Shown: positions 22,814 to 30,746 of the stretch, piece by piece
Layout of the letters: each line of letters begins with the position of its first letter
How positions within the stretch are numbered: position 1 is the stretch's first letter
NCBI GenBank assembly: GCA_017881585.1
Contig: JADGQS010000019.1
Location: 1 to 34,787, forward strand
From: Gemmatimonadaceae bacterium
Lineage (GTDB): Bacteria; Gemmatimonadota; Gemmatimonadetes; Gemmatimonadales; Gemmatimonadaceae
DNA: 34,787 bases
Direction of reading: 5' to 3'
Translations under genes and position numbers: made by a program
The notes under the pieces: generated by a model
Told to the model about the DNA's origin: nothing
Seen by the model: only the letters and a program-made list of their open reading frames with translations
Databases searched by the model: none

Positions 22814-23980
22814 GTGACTGACATCAATACCGAACCAACGCTTACAGGCGGAGGCACGGGCCACGTGCCTGCCGCTCAGCAGTTGTTGGTCGATATCCTG
22901 GACACCGTCCGGGAGCCGCTGCTCGTGCTCGACCACGAATTCCGCGTCATGCAGGCGAATCGAGCGTTCTTTCGCACCTTTCGGGTAGAGCCTCGGGACA
23001 CGATCGGCACGGTCCTCTTCGACCTCGGCGACGGCCAGTGGGACATTGCACGCCTCCGCGAGCTGCTGCGCGACAAGCTCCCGGTCGAGGCGCAACTGGA
23101 CGATTTCGATGTCGATCACATCTTTCCCGGCATCGGCCGCAAGATCATGATGCTCAATGCCCGGCTCGTATCGAAGGGACCAAACGAGCCCCGGATCATC
23201 CTGCTCGCGATCGAGGACATCACCGAACGCCGTTTCACGGAATGGCATCTTGCGGACCAGCACCGGGAACTGGAGCGCTCGAACGACGCACTGGACGAGT
23301 TCGCGGCGGTCGCATCGCACGACTTGCAGGAGCCGCTGCGCAAGATCCTGTCGTTCGGCGAGCAGCTGGTTGCGACCGCGGGGCCGGCGCTGGAAGGCGA
23401 TGCGCGCCGGCATGTGGAACGCATGCTCGGCGCAGCCGACCGCATGCGAACCCTGATCAGCGACTTGCTGACGTACTCTCAAGTTGCCACCCGAGTGGTA
23501 CCTTTCGCCGCCACCGACCTCGCCGGAGTCGCCCGGGAGGTCGTCGCCGACCTCGAAGCGACAATCGCGGATGCCGGCGGCCGCATCGAGATCGGGGAGC
23601 TTCCCGTCATCGATGCCGATACGGCGCAGATGCGCCAACTGTTGCAGAATCTGCTCGGCAATGCGCTCAAATACCGCCGGAAGGACGTTCCGCCGGTAGT
23701 CAGACTCAGCAGCGCGTGCTCCGGTGGCCGCAACTGTACGATCACGGTGGCGGACAACGGCATCGGCTTCAACGACCGGTACGCCGAAAAGATTTTCAAA
23801 ATGTTCGAACGACTACACGCCCGGACGCAGTACGCAGGTTCCGGAATTGGGCTCGCCATTTGCCGAAAGATCGTCGAGCGACACAGCGGCACCATCGCCG
23901 CGACGAGCACAGCCGGTCAGGGCGCGACATTCACGGTCACGCTGCCGATCACGCAGGTCAACTCAGGTCGCATACCATGA
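22814..23980 (+). CDS. PAS-domain sensor histidine kinase (soluble)
   Basis: A 388-aa kinase with no membrane segment. A PAS domain lies at about residues 20-145 (LDTVREPLLVLDHEFRVMQA through AIEDITERR). HisKA follows with His169 in VASHDLQEPLRKILSFGEQL, a phytochrome-type kinase pattern. The HATPase domain has N-box LLQNLLGNALKY, G1 VADNGIGF, F-box KIFKMFERL and G2 GSGIGLAICRKIV. The GTG at 22814 is chosen because AGGAGAGG lies just upstream and the protein then begins shortly before the PAS fold. The stop overlaps the next gene's ATG (ATGA), tying it to the single-domain receiver. Confidence 0.93.
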   Translation: MTDINTEPTLTGGGTGHVPAAQQLLVDILDTVREPLLVLDHEFRVMQANRAFFRTFRVEPRDTIGTVLFDLGDGQWDIARLRELLRDKLPVEAQLDDFDVDHIFPGIGRKIMMLNARLVSKGPNEPRIILLAIEDITERRFTEWHLADQHRELERSNDALDEFAAVASHDLQEPLRKILSFGEQLVATAGPALEGDARRHVERMLGAADRMRTLISDLLTYSQVATRVVPFAATDLAGVAREVVADLEATIADAGGRIEIGELPVIDADTAQMRQLLQNLLGNALKYRRKDVPPVVRLSSACSGGRNCTITVADNGIGFNDRYAEKIFKMFERLHARTQYAGSGIGLAICRKIVERHSGTIAATSTAGQGATFTVTLPITQVNSGRIP

Positions 23981-24447
23981 TGCAAGACAGACACAAGATC
24001 CCGATCACGATTCTCATCTGCGACGATGATGAAGACGACCGGATGCTCACCCAACAGGCGCTCGAGAACGCACACGTATCGAACCGCATTCGATTCGTCG
24101 AAGACGGCGAGCAGTTGCTCGACTACCTGTACCAGCGCGGAGAGTTCGCGGGCGAGACCGGGAAGGCCCCGCGCCCGGGACTGATCCTGCTGGACCTCAA
24201 CATGCCCAAGATGGGTGGGCGCGAGGCCCTGAAGGTGATCAAGCAGGACAAGACGCTGTGCGACATTCCGGTGGTCGTGCTCAGCACGTCGCGGCTCGAC
24301 GAAGACATCACGCGAAGCTACCAGCTTGGCGTGAACTCCTTCATCACGAAGCCGGTCACCTTCTCGGGGCTCGTGGAGGCGATGAACGTGCTCGGTCGCT
24401 ACTGGCTCGAGATCGTCGAGCTGCCGCCGACGACCGCCAAGGATTGA
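23977..24447 (+). CDS. Single-domain response regulator (Rcp1/CheY-like)
   Basis: A 156-aa receiver with no output domain. Acidic cluster ICDDDEDD, phosphoacceptor Asp73 (LILLDLNMPKMGGREAL), Thr/Ser in VVVLSTSRL and Lys in NSFITKPVTF. The long beta4-alpha4 and C-terminal features resemble Rcp1-type partners of phytochrome-like kinases. Translationally coupled to the kinase gene (4-bp overlap), so it is the likely phosphate acceptor. With no output domain, it probably acts by protein contact or as a phosphate shuttle, possibly to the LuxR-type regulator at 21907-22596. That link is inference. Confidence 0.93.
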   Translation: MMQDRHKIPITILICDDDEDDRMLTQQALENAHVSNRIRFVEDGEQLLDYLYQRGEFAGETGKAPRPGLILLDLNMPKMGGREALKVIKQDKTLCDIPVVVLSTSRLDEDITRSYQLGVNSFITKPVTFSGLVEAMNVLGRYWLEIVELPPTTAKD

Positions 24448-24534
24448 CGACGGCGGTGAAGACACCTCGAAGCGACCGCTGCAGGCCATCGTTCACTACC
24501 AGCAAGGCTCGGCGATTGGCATCGCATTCCCGTA

Positions 24535-26100
24535 GTGGCGCTCGATCGACGTGAGTTTCTCCAGGCCCTCGGCGCAACTGTTGCGGCGAGCGCGACTGCA
24601 GGACGCGCCGACGCCAGCGCGACGCCCGGCGGCACCACGCCGATGACATCGCCGGACGAGCCCACCAGCCGCGCCGCCGCGCCAAGCCCGCTCTGCTTCA
24701 TGAGCGGCCGTCAACTCGCCTCGATGATCCGCGCGCGCAAGCTGTCGGCGCGCGAGCTGATGACGGCGCAGCTCGAGCAGATCGCGCGCGTGAATCCGCG
24801 CATCAACGCGATCGTCGCGAAGCTCGACGACCAGAAGTGCCTCGCCCTCGCCGATGAGGCGGATCGTCATCTCGCTCGCGGAGAGAAGGTCGGCCCGTTG
24901 CATGGCATCCCCTGGGCGTTCAAGGATCTCGAGGCGGCCGTCGGGTTTCCGAACACGCAGGGCTCGACGATCTACAAGGATTTCATGCCCGCGGAGGATA
25001 CCACGCTCGTGGGGCGGCTGCGAGCGGCCGGAGTAATTCCGATCGGCAAGACGAACGTGCCCGAGTTCGGCATGGGCTCGCACAGCTACAACAAGGTGTA
25101 CGGCACCACGCTGAATCCGTGGGATCTCACGAAGACCGCGGGAGGATCGAGCGGCGGAGCGGGCGCGGCGATCGCCGCCGGGTTGCTCCCATTGGGAGAT
25201 GGAAGCGACCTCGGCGGGTCGCTGCGGAACCCCGCGAACTTCAACAATATCACCGCCATCCGCCCAACGGTCGGGCTCGTGCCCACCACACCGTCGCAGT
25301 TGCCGCTGCTCGGATTCGGAGTGAAGGGACCGCTCGCGCGATCCGTCGACGACGTGGCGTTCCTGCTCAGCGTGATGGCCGGGCCGGATCCGCACGATCC
25401 CGGGTGCTATCCCTCCGATCCGGCGATCTTCGCGAAGCCGCTCGAACGGAGCGTGCGCGGCGTGCGTATCGCATGGTGTCCCGATCTCGGCGGACTCCCG
25501 CTCGACCGGCGCGTGCGTTTCGTCCTGGAAGGGCAGCGCAAGACGTTCGTCGATCTTGGCTGCATCGTCGAGGAGGCATGCCCCGACCTCACCGACGCGG
25601 GTGATGTGTTTCTCACGATCCGCAAGTGGAAGACGTGGATCGCGTATGCCCCGCTGCTCGCGACGCACCGGGATCGGCTGAAGCCCGAGGCCGTGTGGGA
25701 GATCGAGGCTGGCGCCCGGCTCACGAGCGGAGAAATCGCGCGCGCGATGGTGCGGCACACCGAGCTGATGGATCGCATGCGCCGTTTCCAGGAGAAATAC
25801 GAGTTCATCCTCTGCGCGGTGAACCAGGTGCCGCCGTTCGAGGCGCGCATCGACTGGCCGCATGAAATCGAGGGCACCGTGATGGAGGACTACGTCGCGT
25901 GGATGAAATCGACGTACTGGATCACGGCGACCTTCCGGCCGGCCATGTCGGTGCCCGCGGGTTTCACGCCGGAGGGACTGCCGGTTGGAATCCAGATCGT
26001 CGGGCGTCATTGCGATGATCTTGGCCTGCTACGGTTCGCGCACGCGTTCGAGCAGGCGACTGGATTGGGGCGCCGCCGTCCGCCGATCGCAATGGGCTGA
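24535..26100 (+). CDS. Tat-exported amidase (amidase signature family)
   Basis: A 521-aa protein. The N-terminus MALDRREFLQALGATVAASA is a twin-arginine signal without a lipobox, so the enzyme is likely free in the periplasm. Catalytic residues: Lys130 (WAFKDLE), cis-Ser205 (GGSSGGAGAAIAAG) and nucleophile Ser229 (GSDLGGS), with family-standard 75- and 24-residue spacings. Closing motif FTPEGLPVGIQIVG is typical. Substrate unknown. GTG start at 24535 lacks a good ribosome site. It is only distantly similar to the amidase at 19928-21724, so the two do not look like a recent duplication. It lies 87 bp after the receiver gene; that gap holds nothing recognisable. Confidence 0.93.
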   Translation: MALDRREFLQALGATVAASATAGRADASATPGGTTPMTSPDEPTSRAAAPSPLCFMSGRQLASMIRARKLSARELMTAQLEQIARVNPRINAIVAKLDDQKCLALADEADRHLARGEKVGPLHGIPWAFKDLEAAVGFPNTQGSTIYKDFMPAEDTTLVGRLRAAGVIPIGKTNVPEFGMGSHSYNKVYGTTLNPWDLTKTAGGSSGGAGAAIAAGLLPLGDGSDLGGSLRNPANFNNITAIRPTVGLVPTTPSQLPLLGFGVKGPLARSVDDVAFLLSVMAGPDPHDPGCYPSDPAIFAKPLERSVRGVRIAWCPDLGGLPLDRRVRFVLEGQRKTFVDLGCIVEEACPDLTDAGDVFLTIRKWKTWIAYAPLLATHRDRLKPEAVWEIEAGARLTSGEIARAMVRHTELMDRMRRFQEKYEFILCAVNQVPPFEARIDWPHEIEGTVMEDYVAWMKSTYWITATFRPAMSVPAGFTPEGLPVGIQIVGRHCDDLGLLRFAHAFEQATGLGRRRPPIAMG

Positions 26101-26137
26101 TCGGCACGGTCTTCCATCAAGCCGTCATCCGGGAGCG

Positions 26138-26187
26138 TATATATTCGGGGGGTCCGGCAAAGGATCGCGCTTTCAACCTGCGAGGAG
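26138..26187 (+). promoter_or_regulatory. AT-rich -10 and ribosome site of the propeller gene
   Basis: TATATATT at 26138-26145 stands out in GC-rich sequence as a -10 candidate; no good -35 is seen at 16-18 bp. GAGGAG at 26182-26187 is a strong ribosome site 7 bases before the ATG at 26195. Confidence 0.45.
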
Positions 26188-26194
26188 ACTTTTC

Positions 26195-27358
26195 ATGCGT
26201 CGTCATGTCGTGGTATTCGCGATCGCCATCGCGTCGTTCGCGCCGGCCATGCAGGCCCAGCAGGCCGGCACCGACGGGCCATATAAGGTCATCAAGTCGG
26301 CGCGAGTCGGTGGCGAAGGCGGCACCGACTACATCTATGCAGACGTCGACGGCCGACGTCTTTACATCACGCGCAATACCGTGCGCGCGGTTCCTGCGAC
26401 CGAGACGGCGCCAGCCCGTGACGCGATTCCGGGACGCGTGTCGGTGTTCAACCTCGAGACGCTCGCGCTGATCGGTGAAGTCCCGGGAATCGCCGGAAAC
26501 GGAGCCACCGTCGATTCGAAATCCGGACATGGATTCACGAGCAATCACCCGGACGTCTCGATGTTCGACACGAAGACGCTCCAGCCGCTCAAGAACATCA
26601 AGGCGGACAGCGGCTTCGCTCCTGATGGCATCCTGCAGGATGCGTACAACCAGCGGATCTACGTCTTCAGCCATCCGACGAAGAACGCGACCATATTTGA
26701 CGCCAAAGAGGGGACGGTCGTCGGCACCATCGACCTGGGCGGCGTACCCGAGCAGGGCGTCGCCGACGGCAAGGGCACGCTCTACGTGGTGATGCAAGAC
26801 GCTCAAGGGAGCGTCACGAAAGTCGATGTAAACACGATGAAAGCGGTCGCCCACTTTCCGTTCGGCGACAAGGGCGGCTCGTGCAACGGCCTCGCGCTCG
26901 ATGCGAAGAATCACATTCTCTTCGCCGCGTGTGGCGCGTCGGGAGGATTGCAGCCGGCCCAGATGGGCGCGAATGGGCAGCCGCTGCCGCAACGACAGCT
27001 CCCGCAGCCGATGATGGTGATCCTGAGTGCCGACGACGGCCACATCATCACGAGCCTGCCGCTCGCGGGAGGCTCCGACGGCGCGGCCTTCAATCCCGCG
27101 ACGATGGAAGCGTTCAGCTCGCACAGCAACGGCACGCTGACCGTGGTCAAGGAGAAGAGCCCGACGAGCTTCGAAGTCGAGCAGAATCTTCAGACGATGC
27201 TCGGCGCGCGCACGCTGACACTCGACAACAAGACAGGCCGCATCTTCGTCATGAGCGTCGAGCGCGGGCCGGCACCGCCGCCGCCGCCGGGCGGAGGTCG
27301 CGGTCCGGGGGCTCCGGCAATACCTGGTTCGTTTACGATTCTCATGATCGGCAAGTAA
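26195..27358 (+). CDS. Secreted YVTN/YncE-like beta-propeller protein
   Basis: A 387-aa protein with signal peptide MRRHVVVFAIAIASFAPAMQAQ. The mature part consists of repeated strands of the YVTN/YncE kind (YIYADVDGRRLYITR, VSVFNLETLALIGEVPG, NQRIYVFSHPTKNATIFDAK, GTLYVVMQDAQGSVTKVDV, TGRIFVMSVER), fitting a seven-bladed propeller. No catalytic residues are evident; such proteins are usually binding or structural and periplasmic. A Pro/Gly-rich loop (PAPPPPPGGGRGPGAP) precedes the last strand SFTILMIGK. Monocistronic, ending at a strong terminator. Confidence 0.88.
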   Translation: MRRHVVVFAIAIASFAPAMQAQQAGTDGPYKVIKSARVGGEGGTDYIYADVDGRRLYITRNTVRAVPATETAPARDAIPGRVSVFNLETLALIGEVPGIAGNGATVDSKSGHGFTSNHPDVSMFDTKTLQPLKNIKADSGFAPDGILQDAYNQRIYVFSHPTKNATIFDAKEGTVVGTIDLGGVPEQGVADGKGTLYVVMQDAQGSVTKVDVNTMKAVAHFPFGDKGGSCNGLALDAKNHILFAACGASGGLQPAQMGANGQPLPQRQLPQPMMVILSADDGHIITSLPLAGGSDGAAFNPATMEAFSSHSNGTLTVVKEKSPTSFEVEQNLQTMLGARTLTLDNKTGRIFVMSVERGPAPPPPPGGGRGPGAPAIPGSFTILMIGK

Positions 27359-27369
27359 GTCTCACGTCG

Positions 27370-27416
27370 AACGAACAGCGCCGCAGGGGATTCAACTCCC
27401 TGCGGCGCTGTTCGTT
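27370..27416. terminator. Perfect 19-bp hairpin terminator between convergent genes
   Basis: Arms 27370-27388 and 27398-27416 are exactly complementary (AACGAACAGCGCCGCAGGG and its complement) with a 9-base loop. The arm ends in GTT followed by TTC on the plus strand and begins with AAC on the other, so it could work in both directions. It sits 12 bp after the propeller stop and 29 bp before the GMC gene stop. Confidence 0.85.
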
Positions 27417-27444
27417 TCAGGCGGACGATCGGCTCGAGGCGGGA

Positions 27445-29055
27445 TCATCGCTTCGGCGGAACGTGGCTCATCGCATGCTCGGCGAGCGCCGTGATGGTCA
27501 GCGCGGGATTCACACCAGGGTTCGCGGGCATGGCCGCGCCGTCGCAGATCAGGAAGTTCCGGTAGCCGAACACGTGCTGGTGTGCGTCCACGACGCCGGT
27601 CGCGGCATCGCGCCCGATCGCGGCTCCACCCAGGATGTGCGCCGTTGTCGGAATGTTGGCAAACGCCTCGAGGACCCCGCTCTGCGGAATCCCACCGGTG
27701 TGCCGTGCGAGCCACTCGGTGGCCGCGTTCGCCACGTCGATGAACGTCGGATTCGGCCTGAGTGGATCCTGCTCCGTGCGCAGCCCGATGCCGCCGAAGA
27801 TGCGGCGCTTCGCGCGGAAGGCGATCGCGTTGTCGCTCGTCTGCATCACGAGCACGACGAGCGTGCGCCTGCTCCAGCCGAACGGCCACCGGGCACGGAG
27901 AAAGCGCAGCGGATGCCGCACGATGCTGCCGAGCATCATCATTGGGCGGGTGACCCGCGTGCCCTTCCCCGTGAGCGGAGCCAGCAGGAACGCCATGAAG
28001 TCGCCGCCCTTGCCGTAGGTGCAGAACTCGATGTGCGTATCCGGCCGCGGATGGATGCTCGCGCTGATCGCCACGTCGTTCCAGGGCGCGCGCGCATCGT
28101 CGGGGAGCGTGATGGCGAGGATCGACTCGCTGTTCGTTCGCACCAGCTCACCGAGGCGATCGCTGAGCAGCGGGAGCGAGCCGGTCTCCTTGCACTTGAT
28201 GAGCAACCGGTTCGTGCCGAGCGCGCCCGCCGCCACGATGACGCCGCGCGCCGTGAACGTGCGGCGTTGCTTCGCGAACCACGCGCCCGGCAGTTGGGTT
28301 GTCACGCGATAGCCGCCGCTCCCGTCGGCAACAGAGGCGCCGGCGGCGGCGCCGATCGGGCGAATGTCGGTTACCTCGCAATCGGCGATGACCTTGGCAC
28401 CGCGCTTCTCCGCGAACCACAGATAGTTCTTGAGCAGCGTGTTCTTCGCGCCGTACCGGCACCCCACCATGCACGCGCCGCAGCGTGTGCACCCCGTGCG
28501 CGCGGGCCCTTCGCCGCCGAAGTATGGATCGGGCACCGTCCGCCCCGGTTCGCCGAAGAATACGCCGACCGGCGTGCGCGAGAACGTGCCGGCGACGCCG
28601 AAGTGCTCCCCCACTTCCTTGAGGAGCTCCTGGCCGCCGCTCGCAAACGGCACCGTCTGCACGCCGAGCATCTTTTCGGCTGCGTCATAGTGCGGTTGCA
28701 GTGCCGAGCGCCAGTCCGCGAGGCCGGCCCATTGGGGATTCTCGAAGAACGCCGGCTTCGCGCGATAGAGCGTATTGGCGTACACCGCACTGCCGCCCCC
28801 CACGGCCGAACCGGTCGCGATGAAGATGTCCTTGAACGGCGTGAGCCGCATGATGCCACGCAGGCCGATCTGCGGAGCCCACAGGAAGCGTCGAAGGTTC
28901 CAGGTGCTCGCGGCATACTCGCTGTCTGCGTAGCGGTGGCCACACTCGAGCACGGCCACCCGGTATCCCTTCTCGCTCAAGCGCAGGGCCGATACGCTGC
29001 CGCCGAATCCGGAGCCCACGATGATCCAGTCGTAGTCGAAACCGTTGGTCGTCAT
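27445..29055 (-). CDS. GMC oxidoreductase, cholesterol-oxidase-like, with four-Cys motif
   Basis: A 536-aa flavoprotein. FAD motif IIVGSGFGGSVSALRLSEKG at about residues 10-29; GMC motif FIATGSAVGGGSAVYANTLY; C-terminal GMC block AMPANPGVNPALTITALAE. Resembles the ChoD-like branch of GMC enzymes, which act on sterols or other alcohols. Cys189, Cys192, Cys195 and Cys199 (CTRCGACMVGC) have the C-x2-C-x2-C-x3-C spacing of a [4Fe-4S] ferredoxin site, followed by RYGAKNTLLKNYL. No export signal is seen. ATG at 29055 is preferred over the GTG at 29064 because GGAG lies 5 bases upstream. Substrate uncertain. Confidence 0.9.
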   Translation of the reverse strand: MTTNGFDYDWIIVGSGFGGSVSALRLSEKGYRVAVLECGHRYADSEYAASTWNLRRFLWAPQIGLRGIMRLTPFKDIFIATGSAVGGGSAVYANTLYRAKPAFFENPQWAGLADWRSALQPHYDAAEKMLGVQTVPFASGGQELLKEVGEHFGVAGTFSRTPVGVFFGEPGRTVPDPYFGGEGPARTGCTRCGACMVGCRYGAKNTLLKNYLWFAEKRGAKVIADCEVTDIRPIGAAAGASVADGSGGYRVTTQLPGAWFAKQRRTFTARGVIVAAGALGTNRLLIKCKETGSLPLLSDRLGELVRTNSESILAITLPDDARAPWNDVAISASIHPRPDTHIEFCTYGKGGDFMAFLLAPLTGKGTRVTRPMMMLGSIVRHPLRFLRARWPFGWSRRTLVVLVMQTSDNAIAFRAKRRIFGGIGLRTEQDPLRPNPTFIDVANAATEWLARHTGGIPQSGVLEAFANIPTTAHILGGAAIGRDAATGVVDAHQHVFGYRNFLICDGAAMPANPGVNPALTITALAEHAMSHVPPKR

Positions 29056-29149
29056 GCGCTCCACCGTTCCCCCGTATTCATGCAGAGGAACCTACGTGTG
29101 CGATCGCGGAATTCGCCATCAACGGGCTAGTCCTAGTCCGATCGTGCGA

Positions 29150-29179
29150 TTGCGTGCACCTCGGACCCGCCGTTTTAAT
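29150..29179 (+). promoter_or_regulatory. Putative promoter of the DUF3943-like gene
   Basis: TTGCGT (29150-29155) and TTTAAT (29174-29179) with an 18-bp spacer, about 47 bp before the ATG at 29226, in the 170-bp divergent gap with the GMC gene. -10 matches 5/6, -35 only 3/6. Confidence 0.35.
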
Positions 29180-29225
29180 GAAGAGACAACTGCTGTGCAC
29201 TGCGTAGCCGCGACCACGGAGATCC

Positions 29226-30731
29226 ATGCGACACATCGCTCGCCGATTGATCGTCATCGCACTGTTCGCCGGCTCCGCCGCCGGCGGCGCCTCGGCGCAG
29301 GTCGCCGGCTCCACGCCCGACAGCGCGACCGCGTCGCGAACGGCGCCATCACCCGACACGCTGAACGCCGCTCGAACCTCTGGAGGCGAGCCGCACAACC
29401 TGATGCCCGCGGCCGAGATCCTCGGCTTCCTGGCGCTCACCAACGTCGGGGCGCGAATCATGTACCCCAACGAGACCCAGGACGGAATCAAGGTGTACAG
29501 CTCCACGTTCAAGAGCACCTGGGACCATCTTCGTACGCAACACTGGGTCCACGACATCGATCCGTTCAATACCAATCAGTTCCAGCATCCGTACCAAGGC
29601 GCCTCGATGTACGGCCTCGCGCGATCGAGCGGCCACAGTTTCTGGACCTCGCTCATCTATTCCAACGTCGGCAGCTTCGTCTGGAAGATGGCCGGCGAGA
29701 CGGACCCGCCCTCGATCAACGACATCATCACCACCGGCCAGGCCGGAAGCATGCTCGGCGAGGCGCTGTACCGGATGGCCGACCTCATCGTGAGGGACAG
29801 CGGCGACACCGGGCTCAACCCGTTGCATCAAGTAGGCGAGGCGCTGGTCTCACCGTCGAGCAGTCTGAATCGCCACATTCTCGGCAACCGCTACCGGGCG
29901 CACCTCCCCGACTCCCTTCCGGCGATCTTCTGGCAGCTCAGGTTCGGCGCGACGCTGGACGCGCTGGCGAAGGACGTCTCTACCCCGACGAGCCTCTTCC
30001 TGCGCCGCGATGCGACGGTGGACTTCGCCATTGCGTACGGGCTCCCGGGGCGGGCAGGCTACACCTACACCCGCCCGTTCGACTACTTCGACTTCCAGAG
30101 CTCGCTCCTCCCCTCCACGTTTTCCAATTTTATCGAGAATATCATGGTCCGCGGCCTGCTCGCCGGCCAGAAGACCAAGGACAGTGATAACTCGCGCGGG
30201 ATCTGGGGCCTTTACGGCAGCTTCGACTACATATCGCCGTATCTCTTTCGCGTCTCAAGCACTGCGCTGTCGCTCGGCACGACCCGTCAGTACGACATCT
30301 CGCCCGGTGTGGCTCTGCAGGGCTCTTTCCTGGTTGGCGCCGGTTACGGCGCGGCGGGCACCACCACGGTCATCCCGAGCACGCCGATCAACGCCGCGAT
30401 CCGCGACTATCACTTCGGCGTGACTCCGCAGGCGCTCCTCGCGGCCCGCCTCCTGCTGGGCGACAGAGTAATGCTCGACATGACGGCTCGTGATTACTAC
30501 GTGAGCGGCGTGGGGTCCGACGACAGCCGGGGCTCGGAAAAGATTTTCCGCGGCAACGTCGGCGCCACCTTTCGCATCCACGGCGGGAACGCAGTGGGCT
30601 TTCAGTACGTCCTGTCGACCCGAAGCGCCGAGTACGGCACCATGCCGGACAAGAAGATGCAGGAAGGAACCATCACGATCGTCTACACGATTCTCGGCAA
30701 CGAGCATTTCGGCGCCGTGAACTGGCGCTGA
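29226..30731 (+). CDS. DUF3943-like envelope protein
   Basis: A 501-aa protein with signal peptide MRHIARRLIVIALFAGSAAGGASAQ. The N-terminal half matches the DUF3943 pattern: DPFNTNQFQHPYQGASMYGL, ARSSGHSFWTSLIYSNVGSF, WKMAGETDPPSINDIITTGQ, GSMLGEALYRMADL. The C-terminal half (about residues 230-501) has alternating strands ending in YTILGNEHFGAVNWR and probably forms an outer-membrane barrel. Function unknown for the family. It stands alone, convergent with the REC-EAL gene (15 bp between stops). Confidence 0.82.
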   Translation: MRHIARRLIVIALFAGSAAGGASAQVAGSTPDSATASRTAPSPDTLNAARTSGGEPHNLMPAAEILGFLALTNVGARIMYPNETQDGIKVYSSTFKSTWDHLRTQHWVHDIDPFNTNQFQHPYQGASMYGLARSSGHSFWTSLIYSNVGSFVWKMAGETDPPSINDIITTGQAGSMLGEALYRMADLIVRDSGDTGLNPLHQVGEALVSPSSSLNRHILGNRYRAHLPDSLPAIFWQLRFGATLDALAKDVSTPTSLFLRRDATVDFAIAYGLPGRAGYTYTRPFDYFDFQSSLLPSTFSNFIENIMVRGLLAGQKTKDSDNSRGIWGLYGSFDYISPYLFRVSSTALSLGTTRQYDISPGVALQGSFLVGAGYGAAGTTTVIPSTPINAAIRDYHFGVTPQALLAARLLLGDRVMLDMTARDYYVSGVGSDDSRGSEKIFRGNVGATFRIHGGNAVGFQYVLSTRSAEYGTMPDKKMQEGTITIVYTILGNEHFGAVNWR

Positions 30732-30746
30732 AGGCGATGGGTTCGT

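Noticed and set aside
26881-29130. 749-codon plus-strand open frame
   Set aside because: Covers parts of two real genes and the perfect terminator in other frames; no recognisable domain.
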